The notes beneath the pieces are model-generated. The model saw nothing but the letters and a program-made list of their open reading frames with translations. It was not told the origin of the DNA and made no database searches. A stretch of DNA of 64,000 bases, from positions 682,001 to 746,000 of the forward strand of contig JAUFOR010000001.1 of assembly GCA_040285745.1 (NCBI GenBank), given 5' to 3'. This document shows, piece after piece, positions 35,375 through 44,588 of this stretch (positions within the stretch are counted from its first letter, which is position 1; each line of letters opens with the position of its first letter). The position numbers and the translations under genes were made by a program. The stretch comes from Barthelona sp. PCE (taxonomy: Eukaryota > Metamonada: BaSk clade).

Positions 35375-36780
35375 ATGAGAGAAATCATTTCTATTCATAT
35401 TGGGCAAGCTGGTGTTTTATGTTTTAAATGATAGGGATTTCTTAAAAGAGTTTTATTAGAAATTTTCTTTGGCATTGTTTTATTGGATGTACTCATATTT
35501 AGCAAACAGGATCTGCGTGCTGGGAGCTATTTTGTCTCGAACATAGTATCCAATATGATGGTATGATGTCACTATCAAGTCGAAAAACGGAAAACGCTTC
35601 TTTAATCAGTATATTCTCTGACAATGCTGTACGAAAGCGGGTACCCCGTGCCATCTTTGTGGATCTTGAGCCAAGCATTATCGATGAAATTAGAACTGGT
35701 CCTTATCGTCAGCTCTACCATCCAGAACAACTTATTTCCAATAGTGCTGGTTCATCCAATACGTTTACACGTGGTCGCGAAGCGGGAGATGAGCTTATAG
35801 ATGTTTGTTTGGATCGAATTCGCAGATTAGCAGATCATTGTTTCAATATTCAAGGATTTATCATATACAATGCTGTTGGCGGTGGCACTGGGTCGGGGTT
35901 CGGTGCGTTGCTCCTGCAGCACATATCTGATCTTTACGGAAAAAAGTGCAAGATGGCTATACCCGTATTTCCATCATCTAGCACGTGCTCCTCAGTTGTT
36001 CAACCGTATAATTCAGTATTGTCCACAGCAGCCCTCCGAGAACATACCGATACAGCTATTTTGATGGACAATGCAGCCATCTTTAACATGTGCCGTGGTA
36101 AACTCAGCATTGAGAGACCCAAATATAGAGACATGAACAAATTAATCAGTCAGGTTGTGTCTTCTCTCACCGCTTCAATTCGTTTCGGTGATGTCTTTAA
36201 CAAGAATATGACAGAGATACAAACGAATTTAGTTCCTATTTACAATATGCAGTTTATGATTTCATCATACTCTCCCATAATATCTCCCGAGAAGGTATAC
36301 CACAACCATCTTTCTGTTGCTGATATTACCAATTCTGCTTTCGAGTTGGAAAACATGATGGTAAAATGTGATCCCCGTCGAGGCCGATACTTATCTAGTT
36401 GCCTTATGTATCGTGGTGATGTTGTTGGGCATGAAGTCAATGAATGCGTTCCTTCTCTTAAGAAAAGACCCTCAATTCAGTTCGTTGACTGGGTACCTAG
36501 TGTTATTAAACGTGGAATTAACTTCAAAGCACCTATCCATAGTGAACTCAACAGAGTCCAACGTGCTGTATGTATGATATCCAACTCCACCGCAATCCAT
36601 GAGGTGTTCTCTCGTATACATAACAGGTTTGACCATATGTATAACAAGCGTGCTTTCTTGCACTGGTACGTAGGTATGGAAGAGAAAGAGTTCACCGAGG
36701 CTCGTGAAGATCTTGGAATGCTTGAAAGTGATTACAAAGAAGTTTGCAAAGAATCTGTTGATTGTGAGTATGATGACTGA
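35375..36780 (+). CDS. divergent alpha-tubulin (spliced)
   Basis: Exon 1 (35375 to 35413 or 35416) encodes MREIISIHIGQAG(V); exon 2 (35503-36780) continues QTGSACWELFCLEHSIQYDG; about 438 residues. The nucleotide loop NAVGGGTGSGFG, FVDLEPSIIDEIRTGPYRQL, RPKYRDMNKLISQVVSSLTA and the catalytic Glu in MTEIQTNLVP mark it as alpha, and Lys40 appears kept (SSRKTEN). It is clearly diverged: several otherwise invariant residues differ, the M-loop/H10 region is short, the GEGMEEGEF loop is reduced, and the C-terminus ends CEYDD without the usual acidic tail and terminal Tyr. It may be a specialised isotype or a decaying copy. It lies next to the hAT element. Confidence 0.85.
35414..35502 (+). other. 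short intron of the alpha-tubulin gene, non-standard 5' end
   Basis: The 3' end ATATTTAG just before CAA ACA GGA is clear and in-frame stops (TGA, TAG) follow exon 1. If canonical GT is used (35414, GTTTTATG) the protein loses one residue; gapless tubulin needs the cut after GTT at 35416, where the intron would begin TTATGT instead of GTATGT. Confidence 0.65.
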
Positions 36781-36822
36781 CTGCAATAAAGAATCTTTAA
36801 GAAATTACTAACTTTGGAAAAC

Positions 36823-36832
36823 CTCACATTTC
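36823..36832 (+). promoter_or_regulatory. initiator-like element of the 61-residue gene
   Basis: CTCACATTTC, its A 33 bases before ATG 36859, 43 bp after the tubulin stop. Confidence 0.4.
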
Positions 36833-36858
36833 TTTTTATTCTTTCTATCAATACCGAC

Positions 36859-37044
36859 ATGCCTAACAGTTCTACAACGACAACGAGGGCAGACCGTGCC
36901 AAAGCTGCCATATTTAAAGCTGGTCGCACCGTCAAACATGGATGCGTAAAGGGATACAACGCTGTCAAATCTAAAATCAAGGGTGAACAACCATCATACA
37001 CATATTCAAATGAAAACACGCCGTCAAATACAACTGCTGGCTAA
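36859..37044 (+). CDS. small basic protein, 61 residues
   Basis: From ATG 36859: MPNSSTTTTRADRAKAA, then FKAGRTVKHGCVKGYNAVKSKIKG and a Ser/Thr/Asn-rich end. The centre could form an amphipathic basic helix (Lys/Arg with Ala, Val, Ile). It has its own initiator-like element, and its TAA overlaps by 3 bases the TAG of the opposing ARM-like gene, so the frame ends where a gene boundary is expected. No family is recognised. Composition and placement support a real gene, but a frame this short could be chance. Confidence 0.45.
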   Translation: MPNSSTTTTRADRAKAAIFKAGRTVKHGCVKGYNAVKSKIKGEQPSYTYSNENTPSNTTAG

Positions 37045-37826
37045 TCAGCCAACATCAGTGCAATTCTTTCATGAAAAATTGAGGGTCCCGGCCACTGCAA
37101 TAAAGATCTCTTCTCTTCTTCCGTCACCACTACCTCCCATGCGTTTGCGAGGTGAAGCATAGAGTATACCACCTTTAAAGGTCGCTTACTCGACAAACAT
37201 TTGTGTATGATATCTGCAACAACAATCTTTGTGAATATTACTTCAAATTCCGGTAATTCACAAACATGAGTGAAGAATGCACATGCGTTGACGGCTATCT
37301 TGATCGTTTTAGATTCAAGACATTTAATACAAAGATCCTTCAACACTGGTTCATCATCTTGGAAGAACACGTATGAATTTGGATGCAAAGTAAGGATACG
37401 CAGTAAAGATACAGTGTTTTGTGACTTTTGATTGAAGAAATGCTTGAAAAGATACTCAAGCAGGTAGTCTGCTGGTAATATCACAAAGCAGCTATTCGCC
37501 AAACACCATAAAGATGATGGAATAAGCCGGGCATCCATCCCCCTAGCCTTTAGTCTTCGGAAAATAGTGTGCTGAATATCTGTTATGACAACCTCACTTT
37601 CAAACGCTTGCGTCTCAAATAATCGCCCCAAAAAGCGGATACTTCGTGTAGCTCCTCCGATTTCATCTCCCTCATACATCGACAAAAGCACTGAAAGTAC
37701 TTGAAGTACGCTATTTTCAGTAAGCTCTACATAGAACTCCTCAGGTTGAGCGATAAGTGTGTCCAAGTTTGCGTTAAGCACATTTGTGCCCAGATCCCCA
37801 TTCAATAATTGACATAAATCACTCAT
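37041..37826 (-). CDS. ARM/HEAT-like helical-repeat protein
   Basis: 261 residues from ATG 37826 (MSDLCQLLNGD); an in-frame ATG 42 bases upstream would overlap the CHD gene and is disfavoured. The sequence is all-helical with armadillo-like helices such as PSSLWCLANSCF and IKIAVNACAFFTHVC, which resemble the W-x-L-x-N repeats of importin-alpha and its relatives, but there is no IBB domain and only about five repeats. An adaptor or a reduced importin-like protein is possible. It follows the CHD1-like gene on the same strand after only 31 bp, where TTTCATTAC precedes the ATG. Confidence 0.6.
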   Translation of the reverse strand: MSDLCQLLNGDLGTNVLNANLDTLIAQPEEFYVELTENSVLQVLSVLLSMYEGDEIGGATRSIRFLGRLFETQAFESEVVITDIQHTIFRRLKARGMDARLIPSSLWCLANSCFVILPADYLLEYLFKHFFNQKSQNTVSLLRILTLHPNSYVFFQDDEPVLKDLCIKCLESKTIKIAVNACAFFTHVCELPEFEVIFTKIVVADIIHKCLSSKRPLKVVYSMLHLANAWEVVVTEEEKRSLLQWPGPSIFHERIALMLAD

Positions 37827-37857
37827 GTAATGAAATAGTGACAAAATGATATAACGT

Positions 37858-40800
37858 TTACTCTTCATGTTTAGCCGATATCTCAGTTGATATCACATCG
37901 CTACCGTACGCTATCTCCAACATTTCATCAAAATCACGACTTCCACGTTTGGAAACAAACTCCCACAGAGTGCTGAAATGCTGATGGTGAATATCGCTTT
38001 CGACAAGATACTCAATATGTGTAGCAAGGTGCTTCACAACAGCGTTGTTATTCAACAAATCAATCTGCTTTAACTCTGATCTGAACAGTTTCGTCAGATC
38101 CTTTCGGGACAACTCATCTTTCTCAAGAATCTCTTGAATATAATCTGGTAATGCCTTCTTCTTCATGATACGCTTGCGGTCCGAGATGTTGCGCTCCATG
38201 ACGGCAATCTTCTGATCATAAGTTAAAATACCATCATCCTCGATCTCACTATCGCTCTCAACGCTTTCCATTTCATCACCCCCATAATCTGTTTCAAAGA
38301 GAATCATAGCGAGCCCATTCTTATACTCCAGGCGATATATATCTCTCATAATATAGACAGCACGTCTGCCAATCTGAGGTGATGCTATATCATCAGGGAA
38401 AGAGTATTCTGGATCCTTCAAAATGTTGGCCCACATTGAGTACCCGTGCTTGATGATACCAGCCATGATGTACTCGTCATGTTCTGGGGTCCAATCAGTG
38501 CTTGCACTGTACTTAGGAAACTCTTTAGGAAGCTCAACTACACCATCAGAAACATAGTGTGAAAGACTATTGTAATAATAAAAGCGACGAATGATATCAG
38601 CTGCCTGAAAGTCCTTAACCAGCTGTTTATGGTTGTGTTTCGCCATCTTAACACCTTCTTTGAAAAGGAACTCTGAATCTTCAAGTTTTGATTCACAATA
38701 TGTGAGGAATTTGCTCAAAAACTGTGTAATAGCTGCTGTATCAAAGAACTTAGCGTTGTTTGCAATATCTTGTATCCGGTCGAATGAAGGGAAGAAGCGG
38801 AATGCTCGAAGAATGCTGTCATAGTTGACGCTTCTCTTTCGACGATGTTGAACGGGAACAACATAATTCAGGCCATCTACGGTAAGCTCGTCCTGAATGT
38901 GCTCAACCTTGAACTCATCAGGGACATACTTATCGTAGAAATCTTTATCCTCAAGGTTGACATCTACAACACTGAATGAGTTGAAGAGATCAGCCTTAGC
39001 GCTGTTGTCCTCATCGTTAGTTTCCTCTGTTGCTGTCGCCAGGATATGATCCACGTCGATTGCGTCGCTGTCATCTTTCTCGAATAGGTTAACCGTACCA
39101 AGCTTCATGACATCACGGATTTCGTTGGTTGTAAACATATCCTCCTTAGTTTGCATGACAAGATGCTCCAGAACCAATTTCGACTTTGCACGCATGAGAA
39201 CCTGCTCTTCAACAGTGTCTTTTGATACCAATCTGAACACACTGACCTGTTTCTTCTGTCCAATACGATGGGCCCTTGAAAGAGCCTGGATATCGTTCTG
39301 GGGGTTCCAATCAGAGTCATAAATAATGACTGTATCAGCAGTGTGTAGATTGATTCCCACACCCCCAGCCTTTGTCGTGATCAAGAAGATAAAATCCGTT
39401 GAATTGGGGGCGTTGAACGCATCAATGGCGTCCTGTCTTGCACGACCTTTGACTCCACCTGTGATTGTCTGATAGGCGTAGTTCTTGTATCTGCAAAACA
39501 CCTGCAACAGATGAATCATTCTAATCATCTGGGAAAAAAGTAAAACACGGCGTCCTTCTGCTTTAAGACGGTTAAGAAGATCATCTAACAGCTTCAGCTT
39601 ACCGGAATGGCGTAAAAGAACTTGAAAATCTGTTTCAGCACCTAAATCTTCTGTATGGTTGTTTATCAAAAATGAATGATTGCAAATCGACTTGAGACGT
39701 GCCATAATACTAACCAAAGAAGGGCGCTTCGTCGTTACCTTTGACAGTTCCCCATAATTTTGATAAACAACACTGAGATATATACGCTTTTGTTCCATTG
39801 TAAGTGGGACACTTAAAATCTTTTCGTTTTTAGTCGGCAAAGACTTCTCAACCTGCTTCTTACGGCGCTGAAGGATGTATGTTTTTAATTCATTTTTCAA
39901 ATTCTGGACAACCTCGATATTAGCGCTCTTGAAGTCGTCTATGGGGAATTTTTTGTAGAACCTGTTAAAATTATAACGTTGGTGATCGTATTTGACGATG
40001 TATAGAAGGTTATACAGCTCCTCTAGGTTGTTCTGAAGTGGAGTACCAGTCAACAAAAGTACATTCAAATAAGAGCCTCGGAAATCCTTCATAATGTTAA
40101 ACAGTTGCGAGTCTTTCGACTTGAGAACGTGCGCTTCATCGATGATAATGTGATGATACTTCCAGCGCGGGGGGAAGAGATCCTTGTGGTCTTTCTTAAA
40201 GTACTCATATGTCGTGAGCATAATCTCAAACGATGGGTGATTATAATTCTGCTTGTTCTTATACACTTCGTACTGACGGATGAGCTCCCTCTTCTGTCCC
40301 TGATAAACAACAATGTCAAAGTCACGGCCCCAGCGCTCCAGCTCCTCTTTCCAGTTCAGTAGAGTGACAAGTGGCACTATAATAATGTGGGGACCACGAA
40401 CGTTACATGCGTCCTTTAAGATCTGTAAGTACATTGTCGTTTGTATCGTTTTACCCAGACCAGGTTCGTCTGCGAGGATAACGTTCCTGTTTTGCATGTG
40501 AGACCTCAACAAAAAGTCAACACCAACTTGCTGATAATCACGGAGTAATAGATTACGATCTTTGAGATGAGGATACGTCTGCTGACAGATGGAATGCTGG
40601 CTGAGAATGATCTCACGGATATCCTTTGCAACACGCAACGCCTTGGGTGGGTTATTGATACGACTATAGTACTTATTATACTCCTTCACAAAGTTGATGG
40701 CAGGAATATTCTCAACCTCAAATGTGGCATGTGAATAATCCAGTCCACGCCATAGAATAACAACTGTGCCACTCACTGGGTCATGACTTAGCACTCTTTC

Positions 40801-41727
40801 AACAACTTGATGCGATTTAATCAAATCCTCTTTCTTCTCCTTCTGTACCAAATAGCTCTCCACAACATCTGGATCACTGGTCTCCAGCATTACCTTCTCC
40901 TTCTCCAGCTCTTCCTCATATTTACCAATCTTTTCATGATTAGGGCAAAAACGCAGCAGTTCATACGGGAACTCCGCATTATGGAAGTGTGCATAATGGC
41001 GCCACTTACACATGTACAGCCGCACTGAGCCTTTCTTGGTTGTAACTGGTTCAAGGAACTCAGGGTTGTATCTGATACTTTGCTCAACAACATCATCCAA
41101 TACGTCTGCAATTTCGTGTTCAAATGTCCCCTCTTCATACTCATCCATGTATGGCTCAAGTACAGTACTGAATACGGGTACATCGTAATCGTCAACATCA
41201 CGGTGACCCAACACACGTTCGATGTTATACTGCTGCAATAAATCAACACCACGTTCACGTTCTTCCTGATCTTTCTTGATCTTAGCCTCTTCCTCCAGAC
41301 GGTTGATGTCATCAAAAAAGGCATCAATGTCCTGCTGATGCTGAATCGCGGAACTGTTTCGAGTTCGATCACGATTCCTCAATGAGATATTTGTTGTGGC
41401 TTTCTTGCGACGGCGACGACCACGACGGGGCGGCTCGTCCTCAAAACGGTACTCAGGATCGGAATCTTCTTCTTCTTTGGTATCATCAAACAAAAATGCA
41501 AATTCATCACCATAACCAATCTTCTTACGTCTTGTACGACGTCCAGATGCTGATTCGTCCTCAAAAGTTACATCTTCAGGCACTGTAGTTACCTTCTGTT
41601 GTCTACGACGAGTTCTCTGCACTTTTGTCGCTGGTTCAGCAGCAAAATACAAGTTCTTTGTTAAATTCGTCGCCTTCCGCGATTTGTACGTTGTGTCTGG
41701 TCCCTCATTCGCTGTAAAACCTTGCAT
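37858..41727 (-). CDS. CHD1: CHD1-type chromatin remodelling ATPase
   Basis: 1289 residues from ATG 41727. N-terminal acidic/basic disordered part with AT-hook-like RRGRRRRKK; two chromodomain-like segments (about 190-340, e.g. YMCKWRHYAHFHNAEFPYE and VVILWRGLDYSHATFE); SNF2 N-lobe with LADEPGLGKTIQT (about 420; the usual Met of DEMGLGKT is Pro), IIDEAHVLKS (DEAH) and LLTGTPLQNNLEELYNLL; C-lobe with TTKAGGVGINLHTADTVI and RAHRIGQKKQVSVFRLV; then a SANT/SLIDE-like region (about 1080-1150). Tandem chromodomains plus the DNA-binding end define CHD1, which spaces nucleosomes in transcribed genes. The stop is TAAA. Confidence 0.9.
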   Translation of the reverse strand: MQGFTANEGPDTTYKSRKATNLTKNLYFAAEPATKVQRTRRRQQKVTTVPEDVTFEDESASGRRTRRKKIGYGDEFAFLFDDTKEEEDSDPEYRFEDEPPRRGRRRRKKATTNISLRNRDRTRNSSAIQHQQDIDAFFDDINRLEEEAKIKKDQEERERGVDLLQQYNIERVLGHRDVDDYDVPVFSTVLEPYMDEYEEGTFEHEIADVLDDVVEQSIRYNPEFLEPVTTKKGSVRLYMCKWRHYAHFHNAEFPYELLRFCPNHEKIGKYEEELEKEKVMLETSDPDVVESYLVQKEKKEDLIKSHQVVERVLSHDPVSGTVVILWRGLDYSHATFEVENIPAINFVKEYNKYYSRINNPPKALRVAKDIREIILSQHSICQQTYPHLKDRNLLLRDYQQVGVDFLLRSHMQNRNVILADEPGLGKTIQTTMYLQILKDACNVRGPHIIIVPLVTLLNWKEELERWGRDFDIVVYQGQKRELIRQYEVYKNKQNYNHPSFEIMLTTYEYFKKDHKDLFPPRWKYHHIIIDEAHVLKSKDSQLFNIMKDFRGSYLNVLLLTGTPLQNNLEELYNLLYIVKYDHQRYNFNRFYKKFPIDDFKSANIEVVQNLKNELKTYILQRRKKQVEKSLPTKNEKILSVPLTMEQKRIYLSVVYQNYGELSKVTTKRPSLVSIMARLKSICNHSFLINNHTEDLGAETDFQVLLRHSGKLKLLDDLLNRLKAEGRRVLLFSQMIRMIHLLQVFCRYKNYAYQTITGGVKGRARQDAIDAFNAPNSTDFIFLITTKAGGVGINLHTADTVIIYDSDWNPQNDIQALSRAHRIGQKKQVSVFRLVSKDTVEEQVLMRAKSKLVLEHLVMQTKEDMFTTNEIRDVMKLGTVNLFEKDDSDAIDVDHILATATEETNDEDNSAKADLFNSFSVVDVNLEDKDFYDKYVPDEFKVEHIQDELTVDGLNYVVPVQHRRKRSVNYDSILRAFRFFPSFDRIQDIANNAKFFDTAAITQFLSKFLTYCESKLEDSEFLFKEGVKMAKHNHKQLVKDFQAADIIRRFYYYNSLSHYVSDGVVELPKEFPKYSASTDWTPEHDEYIMAGIIKHGYSMWANILKDPEYSFPDDIASPQIGRRAVYIMRDIYRLEYKNGLAMILFETDYGGDEMESVESDSEIEDDGILTYDQKIAVMERNISDRKRIMKKKALPDYIQEILEKDELSRKDLTKLFRSELKQIDLLNNNAVVKHLATHIEYLVESDIHHQHFSTLWEFVSKRGSRDFDEMLEIAYGSDVISTEISAKHEE

Positions 41728-41832
41728 CACGAAAATGCAAAGAGAAATAGAAATGTTAAAACACTTTCAACACTCTCATGGAACGTTAAAAGGTAAGCTT
41801 GTCCACGTTAAGTTGCAAATGTTACTTTATTA

Positions 41833-42654
41833 TTAGATTCTGTAAACCTTTAAAAATTGATTCAGTGGTGTCTTACAATACGAACAGCAGAACATACCAA
41901 TAGTCTTTGCATTTATCTCTAGACACTTCGAACATATAAAGAAATGCCCGCAATCAAGACTAAGCACATTGCTCCTGTGCAGTCCACAAAATGTGCACTT
42001 CTCTGTACTATTAACATTGTTTATGTCTGGAGATGGGGTGTCTGCTGCGCTGAGCAGAGCGTTTTCTGTCCTGCGAAGAATTCGACGTTTTCTAAAAAAG
42101 CCCACAATACGGTAGAACAAAAAAATACAATATAAAAAGAAATCTTTGATCTGAGAGTCCGGCACTGGTACAACTCCCATATCATGACATATATATCTAT
42201 AGAAACTGACCGATACAATAACAACTAAAAATTCAAACATCAAAAAAGAAACCCCTAAACTCAACCTTAGTCTCTGTGTGTCGCTGAAGGGCTCACCAAT
42301 CAACATAAAAGTGGTAAACAATGCTGCAAATATGACCAAAGACTCAGAAAGACTGAGGATACTGTACACCCCCAACATTTTAACATTTAACCTTAAAGAC
42401 CCAACTATCCCAACCAATGCAAGTGATATGATAGGTAGACTAAAAAGAAACGAGTATTTAGAGCTTGCAAGGAATGTTAGAGCAACAATAATTTCAACTA
42501 AACAAATAGTAAGCATGTGACCCTGCAGCTCGGCAATTTCGATAGCATTTCTATCCAATTGCATGAAAGAAGCCCGTCTGAATATTCGTAAAGGTATGAA
42601 AAGAAGACAACGCGTTAGACCCATAATTATCTTTATTGTTGCGTTCCAATACAT
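41833..42654 (-). CDS. multi-pass membrane protein with C-terminal RING finger
   Basis: 273 residues. Four to five hydrophobic segments lie between about 45 and 200, then a short cytosolic stretch and a C3HC4 RING: CTFC, ten residues, CGH, three residues, CSKC, and CCSYC near the end (about 225-265). This is the layout of membrane RING E3 ubiquitin ligases acting in ERAD or endosomal quality control. Substrate is unknown. The stop TAA is followed at once by TAATAAAG. Upstream the minus strand has GCTCACTCAAG as a weak initiator-like match. Confidence 0.8.
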   Translation of the reverse strand: MYWNATIKIIMGLTRCLLFIPLRIFRRASFMQLDRNAIEIAELQGHMLTICLVEIIVALTFLASSKYSFLFSLPIISLALVGIVGSLRLNVKMLGVYSILSLSESLVIFAALFTTFMLIGEPFSDTQRLRLSLGVSFLMFEFLVVIVSVSFYRYICHDMGVVPVPDSQIKDFFLYCIFLFYRIVGFFRKRRILRRTENALLSAADTPSPDINNVNSTEKCTFCGLHRSNVLSLDCGHFFICSKCLEINAKTIGMFCCSYCKTPLNQFLKVYRI

Positions 42655-42980
42655 GTACTATTTTAAATATACTTGAGTGAGCTGGCATATATTAGAAGTA
42701 GTCTCACAAAACAAACCCTGTCCAAAAAAATTATTTTACCTATTATCACTCAGACATTTAATACTTAGAATTACCCTTTCTTATGTGATAAACAAATGCC
42801 TATAGTCATGATATTTAAATAAAACAAAGATAAAGCAAAAGTACCATGTCTTTTTCGCTATGTAAACCTAATATACAAAAATACCTTCTATTTTGGGTAT
42901 GATAACACACATTTATAGACATTTTAGCACCAGAAAAACTAAACCTCCTTCAATTTCTCGATCAAAAAAACTTAGCAATA
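42655..42980. other. intergenic region, no gene seen
   Basis: 326 very AT-rich bases between divergent genes; runs of A and T, no tRNA box, no frame. Confidence 0.5.
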
Positions 42981-44186
42981 ATGTTTACATCCCTTAACAA
43001 CATCCATAAACCAAAAAGATGGTTCTGTACGCTTACATTCGGGGCTTTAAGCACACCACGAACTTTAGACCATTGGGATAAACTGAAAGCAAAAATCCAA
43101 AATTCTCTGACACATCGCTTTTACTTTCAAACGGACAATTACTACTTCTACCGTCCATTTAGTCATATTAACAAATGTCAAAACGGATTCATGGGAAAAT
43201 TTTTGCAACTCAATGACAAAACCCTTCAGCTTCATATCATTCCATTTCATTATAGTAGCCATCCTTACACCCACGGTTCTAAACATGCTATATGGGCTCC
43301 GAATGGCTTCAACATTCATGTTATAGGGCACTACTCTACCGAGCAAGAAAAAGAATGCATTATCAATGCATATGATGAACAATGGCATTGCAAGCTCAAC
43401 AGACAGCACTTAATACCCCTCAATGAGGGATATTTGATCTTCCAGGGAGCGCAATTGACCAACGTTAGCAAACATGAACTGATATCTACATTCAACATAC
43501 TACCCCGTATTCAACACGATGACGCTGTCAAGATTTTCCAGGAAGTTCTGTCCACGATCATTGATGACCACCGCTTCAGCAACGAAAAGGACATTGAAGT
43601 GATTCCTCACATTCATATTGGAGTGTTTAATACCGTAAAAGGTGTACATATATCTTTTGAGAAAAGGAAGCTTCATATCACGTCAAGTTCCTTACTTCCC
43701 ACACGTGCTCCTGTGAAACAAGTTGCTATAAAACAGAAAAAAACTGTTATACCTGGGAATTTAAAAAAAATCCCTCCGCCAAATCAAAAAATTTCTCTTT
43801 TTTCAACAAGAAATGCAACTCCACCACGTATGAAGAAGACTGTGCAACCTTCAGAAGTGGAATCTCCACAAATAACACCAAAGACTAAGAAGAAAACACC
43901 TCCACTATACCAAAAAATAGCTGTGACCAGAAAGAAACCTATCATTAAAAAGGTTATAGCTAAGAAACCTGTTACAAAGAGGCATGTTGTGAAACCCCTG
44001 AAACCAACTACATTTTCAGATAATGTTCCTAATGAAATTGAGATAAAAAAAAGAAAACATTCGGCTGAAAGTATTATGAAAAGCTATACTGCTAAAAGAA
44101 ACCTGCGCACCAAGCAGCAAAAGCATGTATCTTTCAATATGGATCTGATCATGGAGCCTGAAGATATTCATATCGATAGTGACTAA
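42981..44186 (+). CDS. orphan protein with long Lys/Pro-rich basic tail
   Basis: 401 residues. The first 230 look folded (His- and aromatic-rich: HRFYFQTDNYYFYRPFSH, LQLHIIPFHYSSHPYTHG). Residues of about 235-380 are a basic low-complexity tail with repeated short motifs of the type TPPxxxKK and KKPxxKKxxxK, reminiscent of chromatin- or nucleolus-associated proteins. No family is recognised. The stop TAAA overlaps by 4 bases the end of the opposing tRNA endonuclease gene. Confidence 0.7.
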   Translation: MFTSLNNIHKPKRWFCTLTFGALSTPRTLDHWDKLKAKIQNSLTHRFYFQTDNYYFYRPFSHINKCQNGFMGKFLQLNDKTLQLHIIPFHYSSHPYTHGSKHAIWAPNGFNIHVIGHYSTEQEKECIINAYDEQWHCKLNRQHLIPLNEGYLIFQGAQLTNVSKHELISTFNILPRIQHDDAVKIFQEVLSTIIDDHRFSNEKDIEVIPHIHIGVFNTVKGVHISFEKRKLHITSSSLLPTRAPVKQVAIKQKKTVIPGNLKKIPPPNQKISLFSTRNATPPRMKKTVQPSEVESPQITPKTKKKTPPLYQKIAVTRKKPIIKKVIAKKPVTKRHVVKPLKPTTFSDNVPNEIEIKKRKHSAESIMKSYTAKRNLRTKQQKHVSFNMDLIMEPEDIHIDSD

Positions 44187-44509
44187 ACTTGTAATACAAT
44201 GCACTGTGGATCACTAACTGTGGATTTGGGCAGCGGCTGAATGACAATTATCTTCTTTTGAACGTAAGTTGCAATGCGTTTAGCTGGTGCAATAAGTGTA
44301 AGATAATCAAAGTGCTTCTGTTGGCTTGAGAGAGTAAAAACCATGTACTTGGAATGCACATGTCTCTGAGACGGTTTGTAAATTACAAAATCGCACCCAA
44401 ACTTCATACCCGATCCCACAATCCAATTAAACTGTTTAAGATAATGGAATACAACCAATTGATGTTGATCAAGACATTGAGTATCAACCTCAACTATGGA
44501 CTTACTCAT
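44183..44509 (-). CDS. compact tRNA-intron endonuclease catalytic subunit
   Basis: 108 residues from ATG 44509 (MSKSIVEVD); 26 further codons upstream are open but begin with TTG. The core VVFHYLKQFNWIVGSG, MKFGCDFVIY, HVHSKYMVF and YVQKKIIVI follows the C-terminal nuclease domain of SEN2/SEN34/archaeal EndA, whose catalytic Tyr, His and Lys correspond to Y in DFVIY, H in HVHSKY and K in VQKK. All three are present. Eukaryotic catalytic subunits are normally 300 or more residues with an N-terminal domain, so this is a minimal version, nearer in size to archaeal half-proteins or SEN15. Its start is 80 bp from the divergent WDR11-like gene. Confidence 0.7.
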   Translation of the reverse strand: MSKSIVEVDTQCLDQHQLVVFHYLKQFNWIVGSGMKFGCDFVIYKPSQRHVHSKYMVFTLSSQQKHFDYLTLIAPAKRIATYVQKKIIVIQPLPKSTVSDPQCIVLQV

Positions 44510-44570
44510 ATAAAAAGCCCCACAATGCAAAAAAAAAGAACGAAAAAGTGAATACAGATATCTCCCCTCT

Positions 44571-44580
44571 CTCACACATT
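44571..44580 (+). promoter_or_regulatory. initiator-like element of the WDR11-like gene
   Basis: CTCACACATT, its A 15 bases before ATG 44589. Confidence 0.4.
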
Positions 44581-44588
44581 GAACCAAT

